DNA from: Aureimonas endophytica
GTDB taxonomy: Bacteria; Pseudomonadota; Alphaproteobacteria; Rhizobiales; Rhizobiaceae
Direction of reading: 5' to 3'
Assembly (NCBI RefSeq): GCF_014642635.1
Contig: NZ_BMIQ01000005.1
Span: 62,001-126,000, forward strand
DNA: 64,000 bases
The translations under genes were made by a program, and so were the position numbers. The notes below the pieces were generated by a model, which saw only the letters and a program-made list of their open reading frames with translations, made no database searches and was not told where the DNA came from. Position 1 is the first letter of the stretch; each line of letters begins with the position of its first letter. This document shows, piece by piece, positions 1-8,850 of the stretch.

Positions 1-576
1 CTGAAGGTCGGCGGCCAGGACTGCCATCACAAGCCCTCCGGCGCCCATACCGGCGACCTTTCGGCGGCGATGCTCGCCGAGGCGGGGGCCAGCCACGTCA
101 TTCTCGGCCATTCCGAGCGCCGCGCCGACCATGGCGAGACGAGCGCGCTGGTGCGGCAAAAGGCGGAGGCCGCGAAGGCGGCCGGCCTCGTCGCGATCGT
201 CTGCATCGGCGAGACCGAGGCCGAGCGCGACGCCGGGCGCGAGCTGGACGTCGTCGGCGGGCAGCTCGCGGAGTCCCTGCCCGATGCCGCGACGGGCGCC
301 GACACGGTGATCGCCTACGAGCCGGTCTGGGCGATCGGCACCGGCCGCACGCCGAGCGAGGCGCAGATCGCCGCGATGCACCGCTTCCTGCGCGAGCGCC
401 TCGTCGCCCGCTTCGGCGAGGGGGGCGAGGCCTTCCGCCTGCTCTATGGCGGGTCGGTGAAGCCGGACAACGCCGCCGCGATCTTCGCCATCCCGGATGT
501 CGACGGCGCGCTGGTCGGCGGCGCCTCGCTGAAGGCCGGCGATTTCGGCGCGATCATCACGGCGCTCGGCAACTGA
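1..576 (+). CDS. tpiA: Triosephosphate isomerase, 3' part
   Basis: Interconverts dihydroxyacetone phosphate and glyceraldehyde 3-phosphate in cytoplasmic glycolysis and gluconeogenesis. The frame is open from base 1, so the true start lies outside the window and the N-terminal substrate-binding lysine is not seen; 191 residues remain of a family of about 250. Visible family hallmarks are the catalytic histidine in GHSERR, the catalytic glutamate in [10 protein letters not shown] (followed by the flexible loop 6), and the phosphate-binding GGSVKPDN and GALVGGASL segments near the C-terminus. The stop is TGA at 574-576. The next gene on this strand is an unrelated diguanylate cyclase, so an operon is not obvious. 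Confidence 0.97.
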   Translation: MKVGGQDCHHKPSGAHTGDLSAAMLAEAGASHVILGHSERRADHGETSALVRQKAEAAKAAGLVAIVCIGETEAERDAGRELDVVGGQLAESLPDAATGADTVIAYEPVWAIGTGRTPSEAQIAAMHRFLRERLVARFGEGGEAFRLLYGGSVKPDNAAAIFAIPDVDGALVGGASLKAGDFGAIITALGN

Positions 577-706
577 CGCGATGTCATCGGCCCGAGGACA
601 ACCATCGAGGGTCCGGTGACAAAGTCTTAAGATCGACCGCGCTAGATCTTTGGCCAGCCAATCGTTCGTCGGGAGGGACGCGACGTACACGACACGAGCT
701 GGACCC

Positions 707-1840
707 ATGCTGCGCAGGAACGAATGCGACGAGATCTACAGGGCACTGGTCGCGGAACTCGCCTATAGTATCGTGCCGACCGCGATCATGAGCGCGACGC
801 TTTTCGGCGTCGGGCTCTATGCCTATCTTCAAGCCGGCGAGCTGCGGCTCATCGCCGTCACGCTCGTCGGCACGCTCCTCAGCCTCGCCAAGATCGGCCT
901 CATCCTCGCGCATCAGCGGCAGAGCGCGCGAGTCCTCGTCTCGACGCCTCTCGCCCGACGGTTCGAAGCCATGCATGCCGTCATCACCTGGCCGATGGCA
1001 AGCTCGGTCGGGGCGCTCGCGGCGGCGATGTTCCATGCGCCGGTCGAGTCCCTCCACATCGTCGCCACCGCCCTGCTCTTCGGCTATTGCGCCGGCGTCG
1101 TCACCCGCCTGTCGATCCGGCCTTTGATCAGCGCGACGGCCGTGATGCTGGCGGCGGCTCCGCCGCTCGCCACGGCCGCCCTGTCCGGCGTGGGGCCGCA
1201 TATGATCGTCGCCTCGATCTTTCTGGTCTTCCTGCTCGGCTCCCTGGAAACGATCGGCTATGTCTACCGCACGGCGAAGGACCAGATCACCCTGCGCCTG
1301 GAGATGGCCGCGCTCGCCCGGCGCGACCCCCTCACCCATCTCCTCAACCGGCTCGGCCTGCGCGAGGCCTTCGATCAGCTGAAGCAGCGGCCCGGCACGG
1401 TGGTCGCGCTTCACGTCCTCGATCTCGACGGGTTCAAGGCGATCAACGACACCTATGGCCACCATTCCGGCGACCGGCTGCTGAAGGAAGTGGCCAACCG
1501 GCTGAACGGTTTCGCGGAAGGCGGCGCGATCGTCGCCCGCACCGGCGGCGACGAGTTCGTCATCGTCCAGCCCGGCGCGGCGCCGGAGGTCGCGCCGGAC
1601 CCCGCGCTCGGCCCCGCCATCCATGCCAAGCTGACCCGCCCCTACGCCTTCGCCACCGGCGAGGAACATCGCATCGGCCTCAGCCTCGGCTATACGGTCG
1701 CCGCCATCGGCGAGGCGGCGCTGGAGGATCTCATCCGCTGCGCCGACCATGCCGCCTATGCGGCCAAGCGCGGCGGCGGCGGCGTCCGCCACGCGCCCTA
1801 TCCGCCGCCCGCCGCCCGCGTCGTCATGGCGAGGGCCTGA
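707..1840 (+). CDS. Membrane-anchored GGDEF diguanylate cyclase
   Basis: Predicted to make cyclic di-GMP from GTP at the inner membrane. The N-terminal 190 residues hold several hydrophobic segments, followed by a classical GGDEF domain starting at RRDPLTHLLNRLG. The active-site motif GGDEF is intact at about residues 280-284 (ARTGGDEFVIV), and the metal-binding LDLDGFKAIND strand is normal. No RxxD inhibitory site is seen in the usual place five residues before GGDEF, so product feedback may be absent. I chose the ATG at 707; an in-frame TTG at 650 would add 19 unconvincing residues. The gene converges on the LysR gene with only 8 bases between stop codons. No sensory domain family was recognised in the membrane region. 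Confidence 0.93.
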   Translation: MLRRNECDEIYRALVAELAYSIVPTAIMSATLFGVGLYAYLQAGELRLIAVTLVGTLLSLAKIGLILAHQRQSARVLVSTPLARRFEAMHAVITWPMASSVGALAAAMFHAPVESLHIVATALLFGYCAGVVTRLSIRPLISATAVMLAAAPPLATAALSGVGPHMIVASIFLVFLLGSLETIGYVYRTAKDQITLRLEMAALARRDPLTHLLNRLGLREAFDQLKQRPGTVVALHVLDLDGFKAINDTYGHHSGDRLLKEVANRLNGFAEGGAIVARTGGDEFVIVQPGAAPEVAPDPALGPAIHAKLTRPYAFATGEEHRIGLSLGYTVAAIGEAALEDLIRCADHAAYAAKRGGGGVRHAPYPPPAARVVMARA

Positions 1841-1848
1841 CGGCCGGT

Positions 1849-2760
1849 TCAGGCCTCGCTTTGCGACGCCCCGCCCGTCGCGCCGCGCAGCCATTGCCGG
1901 AAGGCGACCAGCGGCGGGAAGCGGTCGCGCTCGCGCGGCCAGACGAGGTGATAGTTCTCCGCCGAGCGCATCGGGCGCTCGATGATCGGCACCAGTTCGC
2001 CGCGCTCGATCTCCTTGGCGACGAGGACGGTCGGCAGAAGCGCGACGCCGAGACCGGCCATCGCCGCCTGGGCCATGGTCGCGAACTGGTCGAACAGCAT
2101 GCCGGTCACGCCCTCGGCCGGCACGTCATTGGCGATGAACCACTGTTCCCAGGCGTCCGGGCGCGAGGTGATGTGGAGGAGCGACAAGGCCCGGAGCCGG
2201 CTCGGATCGCCGTCGACCGGATGGCTCGCGACGAAATCCGGGCTCGCCATCGGCACCACCTCCTCGGCCATCAGCGTCATGTGATGGGTGCCCTGCCAGT
2301 TGGGCGCGCCGAAATGCACCGCCGCGTCCATGTTGTCGAGGCGGAAGTCGAACTCGACGAGGCGGGTCGCGAGATTGATGGTGATGCCGGGATGGCGCGC
2401 CAGGAAATCCGGCAGGCGCGGCGCCAGCCAGCGCGTGCCGAAGGTCGGCAGGATGGCGAGGTTGAGCGTGCCGCCGCAGGGATTGGCGCGCAGGTTGAGC
2501 GAGGCGGTGGAGATGCGCCGCAGCGCCTCGCGGATGTCGCGGGCATAGGCCTCGCCCGCCGGCGTCAGCCGCACGGTCTGGCGCTCGCGCAGGAAGAGCT
2601 CGACGCCGAGCTGCTCCTCCAGCGCCCGGATCTGCCGGCTGATGGCGCTCTGCGTGAGATTCAGCTCGCGCGCCGCCGCCGTGAAGCTCCCCGTCCGCGC
2701 CGAGGCCTCGAACGCGCTGAGAAGGCCGATGGAGGGAAGAAACCGACGCGGCGTCTGCAT
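1849..2760 (-). CDS. LysR-family transcriptional regulator (GcvA-like)
   Basis: A 303-residue LTTR. The N-terminal winged helix-turn-helix is clear (FEASARTGSFTAAARELN, then LTQSAISRQIRALEEQLGV), followed by a periplasmic-binding-like effector domain from about residue 90. The helix-turn-helix wording resembles the GcvA/AmpR subgroup, which typically reads SFTAAA-LxxTQSAVSRQI. Start ATG at 2760 gives MQTPRRFLPSIGLL; an in-frame ATG at 2790 would add ten residues. LTTRs often regulate a divergent neighbour, but here the upstream side is a repeat region with no gene for about 900 bases, so no target can be named. Effector unknown. Confidence 0.93.
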   Translation of the reverse strand: MQTPRRFLPSIGLLSAFEASARTGSFTAAARELNLTQSAISRQIRALEEQLGVELFLRERQTVRLTPAGEAYARDIREALRRISTASLNLRANPCGGTLNLAILPTFGTRWLAPRLPDFLARHPGITINLATRLVEFDFRLDNMDAAVHFGAPNWQGTHHMTLMAEEVVPMASPDFVASHPVDGDPSRLRALSLLHITSRPDAWEQWFIANDVPAEGVTGMLFDQFATMAQAAMAGLGVALLPTVLVAKEIERGELVPIIERPMRSAENYHLVWPRERDRFPPLVAFRQWLRGATGGASQSEA

Positions 2761-2823
2761 GGGGCCATTCCAGAATGGAATGGGGGGCATTGGCAACCGG
2801 TTTCGGCGCGGGCGCGGGCAAGC

Positions 2824-3222
2824 TGTGAGAAGGCGCGGGCCGCGCTGCCGCTTTCTTCTCCCCAGCGGGGAGACGTGCCGGCAGGCGATGAGGGGTCGGC
2901 GCAGCCGAGGGGCCTCGGTCATTCTCCACCGCCGCAGGCCCCTCACCCGGCCGCTTCGCGGCCACCCTCTCCCCGCAGGGTAGAGGAAGGGCGCCTTTCC
3001 GCCCCCGACTTGGCTGCATCCGCCGCTTCTTCGGCGCCGAATAAAGCGGAGGCCGCAAAGCTTCCTCCTTCTCCCGAGTCGGGAGAAGGTCGCGGCAGCG
3101 GGATGAGGGAATGACGGGCGCCGGCGTCTGCGTCCGGTGGTGGATGCCAGCATCCGAGCCCTACGGCTCCCTCACCCGCCTGCCGGCACCCTCTCCCGAT
3201 TCGGGAGAGGGACGCGGTGGCG
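2824..3222. repeat. Palindromic mosaic repeat, copy 1 (RIME-like)
   Basis: About 400 bases of non-coding DNA that recur at 3246-3642 with an offset of 421-422 bases. Inside are several palindromes built on CTCTCCC/GGGAGAG cores. The best is 3189-3211, CCCTCTCCCGA-T-TCGGGAGAGGG, with perfect 11-base arms. The unit also carries the blocks CTTCTCCCGAGTCGGGAGAAG and CTCACCCGGCCGCTTCGCGGCC, some in inverted orientation relative to each other. This matches the style of rhizobial intergenic mosaic elements (RIME, REP-like). Family assignment is from memory of style, not from a search. No gene is credible here; all long frames follow the repeat. Confidence 0.8.
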
Positions 3223-3245
3223 CCCTTCCCACCTGTCCTGACCGC

Positions 3246-3642
3246 TTGCGAGAAGGTGCCGCCGCGCCACCGCGTTCTTCTCCCCTGCGGGGAGAAGTGC
3301 CGGCAGGCGATGAGGGGTCGGCGCAGCCGAGCGGCCTTGGTCATTCTCCACCGCCGCGTGCCCCTCACCCGGCCGCTTCGCGGCCACCCTCTCCCCGCAG
3401 GGGAGAGGAAAGGCGCCCTTCCGCCCCGACTTGGATGCATCAGCCGCTTCTTCGGCGCCGAATGCGGCGGGGGCCGCGAAGCTTCCTCCTTCTCCCGAGT
3501 CGGGAGAAGGTCGCGGCAGCGGGATGAGGGAATGGCGGGCGCCGGCGTCCGCATCGAGCGATTGACGCCAACGTCGGCGCCCCACGCCTCCCTCACCCGC
3601 CTGCCGGCACCCTCTCCCGACTCGGGAGAGGGACGCGGCGAC
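3246..3642. repeat. Palindromic mosaic repeat, copy 2 (RIME-like)
   Basis: Second copy of the unit at 2824-3222, same orientation, with scattered substitutions and a few small indels. Its terminal palindrome at 3610-3632 is CCCTCTCCCGA-C-TCGGGAGAGGG, differing from copy 1 only in the central base. It ends about a dozen bases before the stop codon of the GH5 gene (3655), so it may also act as a transcript-stabilising or terminating structure for the minus-strand polysaccharide operon. The two copies together fill the whole gap between the LysR gene and the GH5 gene. Confidence 0.8.
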
Positions 3643-3654
3643 AACGGATCCGCC

Positions 3655-4926
3655 TCATCGAGGCGGCGGGTCGAGATCGCGGAGGCCGAGGGCGGCGAGG
3701 AGGGGGGGGTCGAGGGCGTGGCTGCGGTCGTCCATCACGCCCATGCCGTCGAAGAGGTTCCACAGGGCCCAGCCGAAGCCCGAAGCTTCGGCGCTCTTGC
3801 GCACGTCGCGCAGATAGCGCAGGCGGTCGGCGCGCCCCGCCGCGACATAGCGGGCGTCGCTGCCGAGGGCGCCGAATTCGCCGAGGAGGATGCGGGAGGG
3901 CGGAAGGCCGTGGCGCGCGCCCCAAGCGGCAACGCGCGCCATGTAGCCGTCGACGAACCAGCGGGCCGGCCGCGCCGCGAAATATTCCGTCATGACGCGC
4001 ACCGTCTCGGCATAGGCGGCCTCGCGTCGCTCGGACGTCAGCGCCGGGTCCGCTGCCATGCGGCGGCGCACGGCGGCGAGCACCGTTTCGAGATCGCCTT
4101 GGTCGGCCGGCCAGGGCACCTCGTTCAGCGCCCGGTAGACCGGCTCGCGCATCCAGGGCGCGCCCTGATGGGTGAAGAGATAGGGCTCGTAGAAATGGAA
4201 GGTGAAGAGCGTCGGCCCGGCGAGGAGGTCCGGCGCGGGGTCGAGCGCCTCCAGCCCCGGCACCATGCTGCCGCAGGCCCCGGTCGCGACATAGGCGAGA
4301 TCCGGCGCGGCCTCCCGGCAGGCGCCGACGAGCCGGGCCTGGAGGAGGCTCCAGGCCGGCGCGCCGCAGGCGCCCGGCGGCTCGTTCACCGGCTCGATGG
4401 CGAGACGCGGGTCGCCAAGCCGCGCCAGCATGCCCGCGACGGTGCCGGCGAGCCGCAGATAGCCTTCCAGAAGCGGCGCCTCCGGCGCGCCGAACATCCG
4501 CTCGGGATTGTAGAAATGCGTCGCGCCGTTCGCCTGGAGATTGACGACGACCGAAAGGCCCGCCGCGAGCGCCGTCTCGACGGCACCTTCGAGATTCGAG
4601 ACGAGCGCCTGGCGTCGCGCCCCCTCGAAGAACAGGAAGGGGCCGGGATCGACCGGTAGCCGCACGAAGTCGAAGCCCGCCGCGGCGAGGCGGCGCAGAT
4701 CGCTCCCGGTCGGCACGGGTCGCCCCTCCTGGAAGGGAGGCCAGGCATAGTCGGTGCGCGGCGCCGGATATTCGCGCGTCAGCGAGAACCAGGGCCAGAG
4801 ATTGACGCCGCGCCGCAGAACGGGCGGCGCGGCGCGGCGCGGCGCCGGAAGGGCGGCGGACGCGACGAGACCGGCGCCGGCGACGCCGAGGAAGCCGCGC
4901 CGCGTTAGGGGCGGCGCGCCCGTCAC
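3655..4926 (-). CDS. Exported GH5-like glycoside hydrolase
   Basis: A 423-residue cellulase-fold glycosidase, probably acting on the polysaccharide made by this locus or on a related beta-glycan. The N-terminus has a twin-arginine-type signal (LTRRGFLGVAGAGLVAS). The (beta/alpha)8 features include FDFVRLPVDPGPF, the acid/base glutamate in IEPVNEPP, the HFYEP strand and the nucleophile glutamate in LLGEFGALG. The start is GTG at 4926, overlapping the stop of the upstream glycosyltransferase by four bases (GTGA), so the two are translationally coupled. Glycosidases in exopolysaccharide loci usually trim chains or help release them. The exact GH5 subfamily and substrate cannot be read from sequence. 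Confidence 0.9.
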   Translation of the reverse strand: MTGAPPLTRRGFLGVAGAGLVASAALPAPRRAAPPVLRRGVNLWPWFSLTREYPAPRTDYAWPPFQEGRPVPTGSDLRRLAAAGFDFVRLPVDPGPFLFFEGARRQALVSNLEGAVETALAAGLSVVVNLQANGATHFYNPERMFGAPEAPLLEGYLRLAGTVAGMLARLGDPRLAIEPVNEPPGACGAPAWSLLQARLVGACREAAPDLAYVATGACGSMVPGLEALDPAPDLLAGPTLFTFHFYEPYLFTHQGAPWMREPVYRALNEVPWPADQGDLETVLAAVRRRMAADPALTSERREAAYAETVRVMTEYFAARPARWFVDGYMARVAAWGARHGLPPSRILLGEFGALGSDARYVAAGRADRLRYLRDVRKSAEASGFGWALWNLFDGMGVMDDRSHALDPPLLAALGLRDLDPPPR

Positions 4927-6146
4927 TCGGCCGGGCCGCGCGTCGGCACGGCGATCTCCGGCGGCGGGCCGGCGCTCGCCGCCGGACGGCCGAGCGAGGC
5001 CTCGGCGGGGCGCGGCTCGCGATCCGGCGCGACGGCGGGGCGCGTCTGCTCCAGAAGCTGCGCCTCGTAGGCGCCGAGCACCGAGGGCCAGTCGAAGCGC
5101 GCCGCCTCCCGCCAGGCGATGGCGCGGACCTCGCCGGGCTCGCGACGCTCGGCGAGCCGGGCCTCCAGCGCGGCGACGAACTCGTCGCCGGTGCGGAAGA
5201 AGCGTGCCGCCGCGCCGGCCGTCCAGCGGTTGAACGCGTTGTCGTGCGCAATCACCGCATTGCCGGCCGCGAGCGATTCCACCAGCGAGGGATTGGTGCC
5301 GCCGACCGTATGGCCGTGCAGATAGGTGAAGGCATGGAAGCGCAGCGCCTGGACCTGGGCGGGATCGTAGAGGCCGCCGGTGAAGACGACCTCCGGCCCG
5401 GCGGCATCGAGCAGCGCCCGATGATAGGGGATGGCGGGATCGAGATTGCCGAGCACCGCCAGTTTCTTCCCGCGCGGCCGGCGGGAAAAGCCCTCCACCA
5501 TCGGCAGGATGCTGTTGTCGGGCTCGAGCCGGGCGATGGAGACGAGATAGTCCTGCGGCGACAGGCCGAGCGCCGTCACCGGCTCCACCGGCGCGTCGGT
5601 CACCATGTCGCTGCCATAGGGAATCATCGCCGTCGCCGCCCGTGCCCGCCGCGTCGCCAGATGGTCGGCGATGGCGGGATGATCGGCGATCATCCGGTGC
5701 GAGGTCCAGGCCGCGATCCACTCGTTCGTCCAGAACCAGGTCTTGGCCGCCATGCCCCATTTCGCCCGGCGCCATTCGATGCCGTCCATATTGGTGACGA
5801 CGCGCCGGCCGTGGAGGCGCAGATACGGAAGAAAGGCGGCGCCGTTATAGCCGAGCACCAGATTCACCGCGTCGCGCCGGGCGGCGTCGCGCACGCAATG
5901 CCAGTCGAAGACGAGGGTGGAGAGCGGCCCTTCGGAGGGCACCGCCACATGGAGAAGATCGATGCCGCGCCACGTCTCCGTCATCAGACGCGAACCGGAA
6001 ACGGCGCGCTGGTCCTGGCAGTAGACGCCGACCTTCCAGCCGCGATCGACGAGAAACAGCGCGAGATGTTCGGCGAAGGTTTCGAAGCCGCCATGGGCGG
6101 CGGGGATGCCGCGCGTCCCCAAAATCAACACAGACCGACCGTGCAT
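4923..6146 (-). CDS. Glycosyltransferase family 4 (DUF1972 type)
   Basis: A 407-residue GT-B retaining glycosyltransferase likely adding a sugar to a lipid-linked repeat unit at the inner face of the inner membrane. The N-terminus SVLILGTRGIPAAHGGFETF is the hallmark of the DUF1972/rhamnosyltransferase-type acceptor domain. The C-terminal GT1 domain has VGGTNPSLVESLAAGNAVIAHDN, the nucleotide-sugar-binding region with its conserved glutamate. ATG at 6146 is chosen; an in-frame TTG at 6152 adds only two residues. Its stop overlaps the GTG start of the GH5 gene. It is divergent from the second GT4 gene across 69 bases, which must hold both promoters. Confidence 0.92.
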   Translation of the reverse strand: MHGRSVLILGTRGIPAAHGGFETFAEHLALFLVDRGWKVGVYCQDQRAVSGSRLMTETWRGIDLLHVAVPSEGPLSTLVFDWHCVRDAARRDAVNLVLGYNGAAFLPYLRLHGRRVVTNMDGIEWRRAKWGMAAKTWFWTNEWIAAWTSHRMIADHPAIADHLATRRARAATAMIPYGSDMVTDAPVEPVTALGLSPQDYLVSIARLEPDNSILPMVEGFSRRPRGKKLAVLGNLDPAIPYHRALLDAAGPEVVFTGGLYDPAQVQALRFHAFTYLHGHTVGGTNPSLVESLAAGNAVIAHDNAFNRWTAGAAARFFRTGDEFVAALEARLAERREPGEVRAIAWREAARFDWPSVLGAYEAQLLEQTRPAVAPDREPRPAEASLGRPAASAGPPPEIAVPTRGPAE

Positions 6147-6215
6147 TGCCAAGATCCGAACGACGCAATAGGCATATGCTTAGCCGGAAACATTCTGCGG
6201 ATCGCCTAAGTCATT

Positions 6216-7520
6216 ATGTCTAATTCGAAGCATAAAGGTTGTTTCGAAAGAACTACGCCGCTCGATGGATCGAGAGACGTTTCGCAAGGAAAGTCGGTTC
6301 AACTGCACGTCGGCATCGCGCCGATGTCCCCGTCAGACGAGGCTCTCTCCGTCGTGCGCATCGCATGTATCCATCAAGGTTACGAGCTCTACGGCTCCGA
6401 CCGCAGCTTCGTCGAAACCGTCATGACGCTACGGAATGCCTATCCGTCGGCGGAGGTCGAGGTCGTCCTGCCGCGCGACGGGCCGATCGTGGCGGCGCTC
6501 CGTCCCTTCGCGACCGTCATCCGCTTCGAGCCGCTCTTCGTCCTGCGCCGGCGCGGTCTGGCGGCGCAGCTCCTCGCCGCCCCGGTCCGCCTGCCGCTGG
6601 CGCTCTGTCGCGCGGCGCGCCGGCTGGCGCGCTCCGACCTCGTCTATGTCAACACGGTCGTCGTGCTCGACCACATCCTCGCCGCGCGGCTGGCGCCGAA
6701 CCGGGCCGTCCTGCATATCCACGAGATCCCGGAAGGGCGGGCGCGCGCCGTCTTCCGCGCGCTTCTCGCCTGGAGCCGAGCCCGGATCGTCTTCAATTCC
6801 AACGCGACGCGCGCCGCCTATGACCTGCCGGCCGGCGCCCGCGCGCGCGTCGTCTATAACGGCATCGCCGATCCCGGCCCGCCGGCGGGCGCGGCCTATG
6901 ACGGCGAGCGGCCGCTGCGCGTCCTGATGCTCGGCCGCATCAGCCGCATCAAGGGCCAGGAAGTGCTGGTCGAGGCCCTGGCGCTGCTGCCGGAGGCGGT
7001 GCGCCGTCGGGTGGAGCTGCGCATCGTCGGCAATGCCTTCGAGGACGCGGAGCGCGAGCGCGCCCTCGCGGCGCTGGTCGCGGCGCGAAACCTCACCGCC
7101 GAAGTGACGCTCTCGCCCTTCGTGCCCGATCCGTCCGACCATTACCGCTGGGCCGATATCGTCGCGGTGCCCTCCCGCCGGCCGGAATCGCTCGGCCGCG
7201 TCGCCATCGAGGCGATGGCCTTCGGCCGGCCGCCGGTCGTCTCCGCCATCGGCGGGCTGACCGAGGTGGTGGCCGATCGCGAGACGGGCTGGATCGTGCC
7301 GCCGGACCGGCCGGAGGCGCTGGCCGAGGTGCTGGAAGAGGCGGTGACGCAGCCGGCGGCCTGGCGCGATTTCCGCGCGGCGGGCCGCCGGCGCTACGAG
7401 CGGCTCTTCAGCGCCACGGCCGTCGCCACGGCCATCGCCGGTGTCGCGGCGGAGGTGCTCGGCGCCGCGCCGGCCGGAACGGCGGCGCGCGCCCCGATCG
7501 CGGCGGAGGCGGGACGATGA
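6216..7520 (+). CDS. Glycosyltransferase family 4
   Basis: A 434-residue GT-B glycosyltransferase, first gene of the plus-strand half of the exopolysaccharide locus. The acceptor half begins around RIACIHQGYELYGSDRSFVET; the donor half contains RVLMLGRISRIKGQEVLVEAL and VPSRRPESLGRVAIEAMAFG, where the E-(x7)-E type motif appears as ESLGRVAIE. The first 45 residues before VVRIACIHQ are weakly conserved in character, so an internal start (ATG near 6324) is possible; 6216 is the most upstream ATG. The TGA stop overlaps the ATG of the flippase (ATGA at 7517-7520), showing coupled translation. Sugar specificity unknown. Confidence 0.92.
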   Translation: MSNSKHKGCFERTTPLDGSRDVSQGKSVQLHVGIAPMSPSDEALSVVRIACIHQGYELYGSDRSFVETVMTLRNAYPSAEVEVVLPRDGPIVAALRPFATVIRFEPLFVLRRRGLAAQLLAAPVRLPLALCRAARRLARSDLVYVNTVVVLDHILAARLAPNRAVLHIHEIPEGRARAVFRALLAWSRARIVFNSNATRAAYDLPAGARARVVYNGIADPGPPAGAAYDGERPLRVLMLGRISRIKGQEVLVEALALLPEAVRRRVELRIVGNAFEDAERERALAALVAARNLTAEVTLSPFVPDPSDHYRWADIVAVPSRRPESLGRVAIEAMAFGRPPVVSAIGGLTEVVADRETGWIVPPDRPEALAEVLEEAVTQPAAWRDFRAAGRRRYERLFSATAVATAIAGVAAEVLGAAPAGTAARAPIAAEAGR

Positions 7521-8812
7521 GGGCGGCACCGGCCGCGCTGCTGCGCCGCGGCGCGCTGATGCTCAGCGGCGAGATGCTGCAGAGCGCCTTTCATTTCGCG
7601 CTGAACATCGTTCTCATCCACCAGCTGGCGCCGACCGATTACGGCATCTTCGCCATCGTCATGCTGATGGGCGGGCTGGCGCTCACCTATATGCGCTCGC
7701 TCGCCGGGCTGCCGGCCAATCTCCTGATTCCGGCCCATGCCGGGCGCCGCCGCGCGCTGCCCTTCGAAGTGACCTTCGGCACGGTGGCGGCCTTGTCCGC
7801 CCTCGCCATGGGCCTCGCCACCGCCGCGCTGCTCGCGCTCTGGCTGCGCTCGGACAGTCTCGTGGCCGGCGGCGCCTTCGTCGCGCTCTGGGCCCTGCGC
7901 AGCTATCTGCGCAGCCTCGCCTTCGCCAAGGGGCGGCAGGGCGAGGCGAGCCTCGGCGACCTGACCTTCGCGCTGACGGGCGCGCTGCTCGTCGCCGGCT
8001 TCGCGCTCGGCTGGCGCGGGGCGGACCCGCTGAACAGCGTGTTCATGCTTCTCGCCGCCGCCAATGGCGCCGGCATTCTCATGGCGCTCGGGCTGGCGCG
8101 GCGCTGGCCGCGCCTCACCCTGCGCCGGTCGATGCGGCGGCGCTACGGCACGATCGGCCGGCAGGTCCTCTGGTCGGTGCTCGGCACGACCACCACCAAT
8201 ATCCAGGGCCAGGGCCAGGTGATGCTGATCGCCGCCTGCGCCGGCCCGGCCGCCTATGCGCCGCTCGCCGCGATGACGGTGATGTTCGCGCCGCTGCGGA
8301 TGCTGACGGCGGCGATCGGCAACATGGTGCAGCCCGAGCTGGCGCGGCTCTGGCAGGCGGGCGCGACGGAAGCGGCGCTGCGGATCGCCCGGCGCTGGAC
8401 GCTCGGCGTCGCCCTCGTCGGCATTCTCTACGGCGCGGTCGTCGTGACGCTGGTGCCCTTCCTCCGCTTCCCCGTCTTCGACGGCCAGCCGGTGCTGCTC
8501 ATCGGCCTCCTGACCTTCGCGACCGCCCTGCCGCCGCTCTTCTACCTGATGCCAAGGCTGCTGCTCGAAGTGCGGCGCTCCTTCCGCCTCGCGGCGGCGA
8601 TCGGGCTGGCGGGCGCGGCGATCGGCATGGGGCTCGTGGCGCTGATCCTCCTGGTGGCGACGCCGCCCTGGGCGCTCGTCGGCGCCTTCGCCTCCGAGGC
8701 GACGGTGCTGGCCGGCTCGCTTCTGGCGATCCTGCGGCCGGAAGCGCTGCGGTTCCGGGGCTCCGGCGCCGGCGCGAAGACCTGGGCGCCGGCCCGGCGC
8801 GCCGGGGCATGA
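7517..8812 (+). CDS. Wzx-like polysaccharide flippase
   Basis: A 431-residue integral membrane protein with about a dozen hydrophobic segments, arranged like members of the polysaccharide transport (PST/MATE-like) group. The opening LLRRGALMLSGEMLQSAFHF and HQLAPTDYGIFAIVM resemble the first helices of O-antigen and exopolysaccharide flippases. It would move the lipid-linked repeat unit across the inner membrane. It is coupled on both sides by four-base overlaps (ATGA at 7517-7520 and 8809-8812). Together with the Wzy-like and Wzz-like genes nearby it completes a Wzx/Wzy-dependent pathway. A teichuronic or LPS exporter of the same superfamily is the alternative. Confidence 0.87.
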   Translation: MRAAPAALLRRGALMLSGEMLQSAFHFALNIVLIHQLAPTDYGIFAIVMLMGGLALTYMRSLAGLPANLLIPAHAGRRRALPFEVTFGTVAALSALAMGLATAALLALWLRSDSLVAGGAFVALWALRSYLRSLAFAKGRQGEASLGDLTFALTGALLVAGFALGWRGADPLNSVFMLLAAANGAGILMALGLARRWPRLTLRRSMRRRYGTIGRQVLWSVLGTTTTNIQGQGQVMLIAACAGPAAYAPLAAMTVMFAPLRMLTAAIGNMVQPELARLWQAGATEAALRIARRWTLGVALVGILYGAVVVTLVPFLRFPVFDGQPVLLIGLLTFATALPPLFYLMPRLLLEVRRSFRLAAAIGLAGAAIGMGLVALILLVATPPWALVGAFASEATVLAGSLLAILRPEALRFRGSGAGAKTWAPARRAGA

Positions 8813-8850
8813 CGGCGATGGCGGACGAGCGGAGCCCGGAGGGAGCGCGA

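Noticed and set aside
650-706. TTG start extending the diguanylate cyclase by 19 residues
   Set aside because: The ATG at 707 gives a natural N-terminus before the first membrane segment.
584-1894. Long 436-codon frame antisense to the diguanylate cyclase
   Set aside because: Product is a low-complexity Arg/Gly/Asp string typical of antisense frames in GC-rich DNA, while the plus-strand frame has an intact GGDEF domain.
2943-3644. Minus-strand frames in the repeat region
   Set aside because: Their sequence simply mirrors the tandem palindromes and shows no protein family character.
3217-4659. 480-codon plus-strand frame across repeat copy 2 and the GH5 gene
   Set aside because: It starts inside the palindromic repeat and runs antisense to a clear GH5 enzyme with catalytic motifs.
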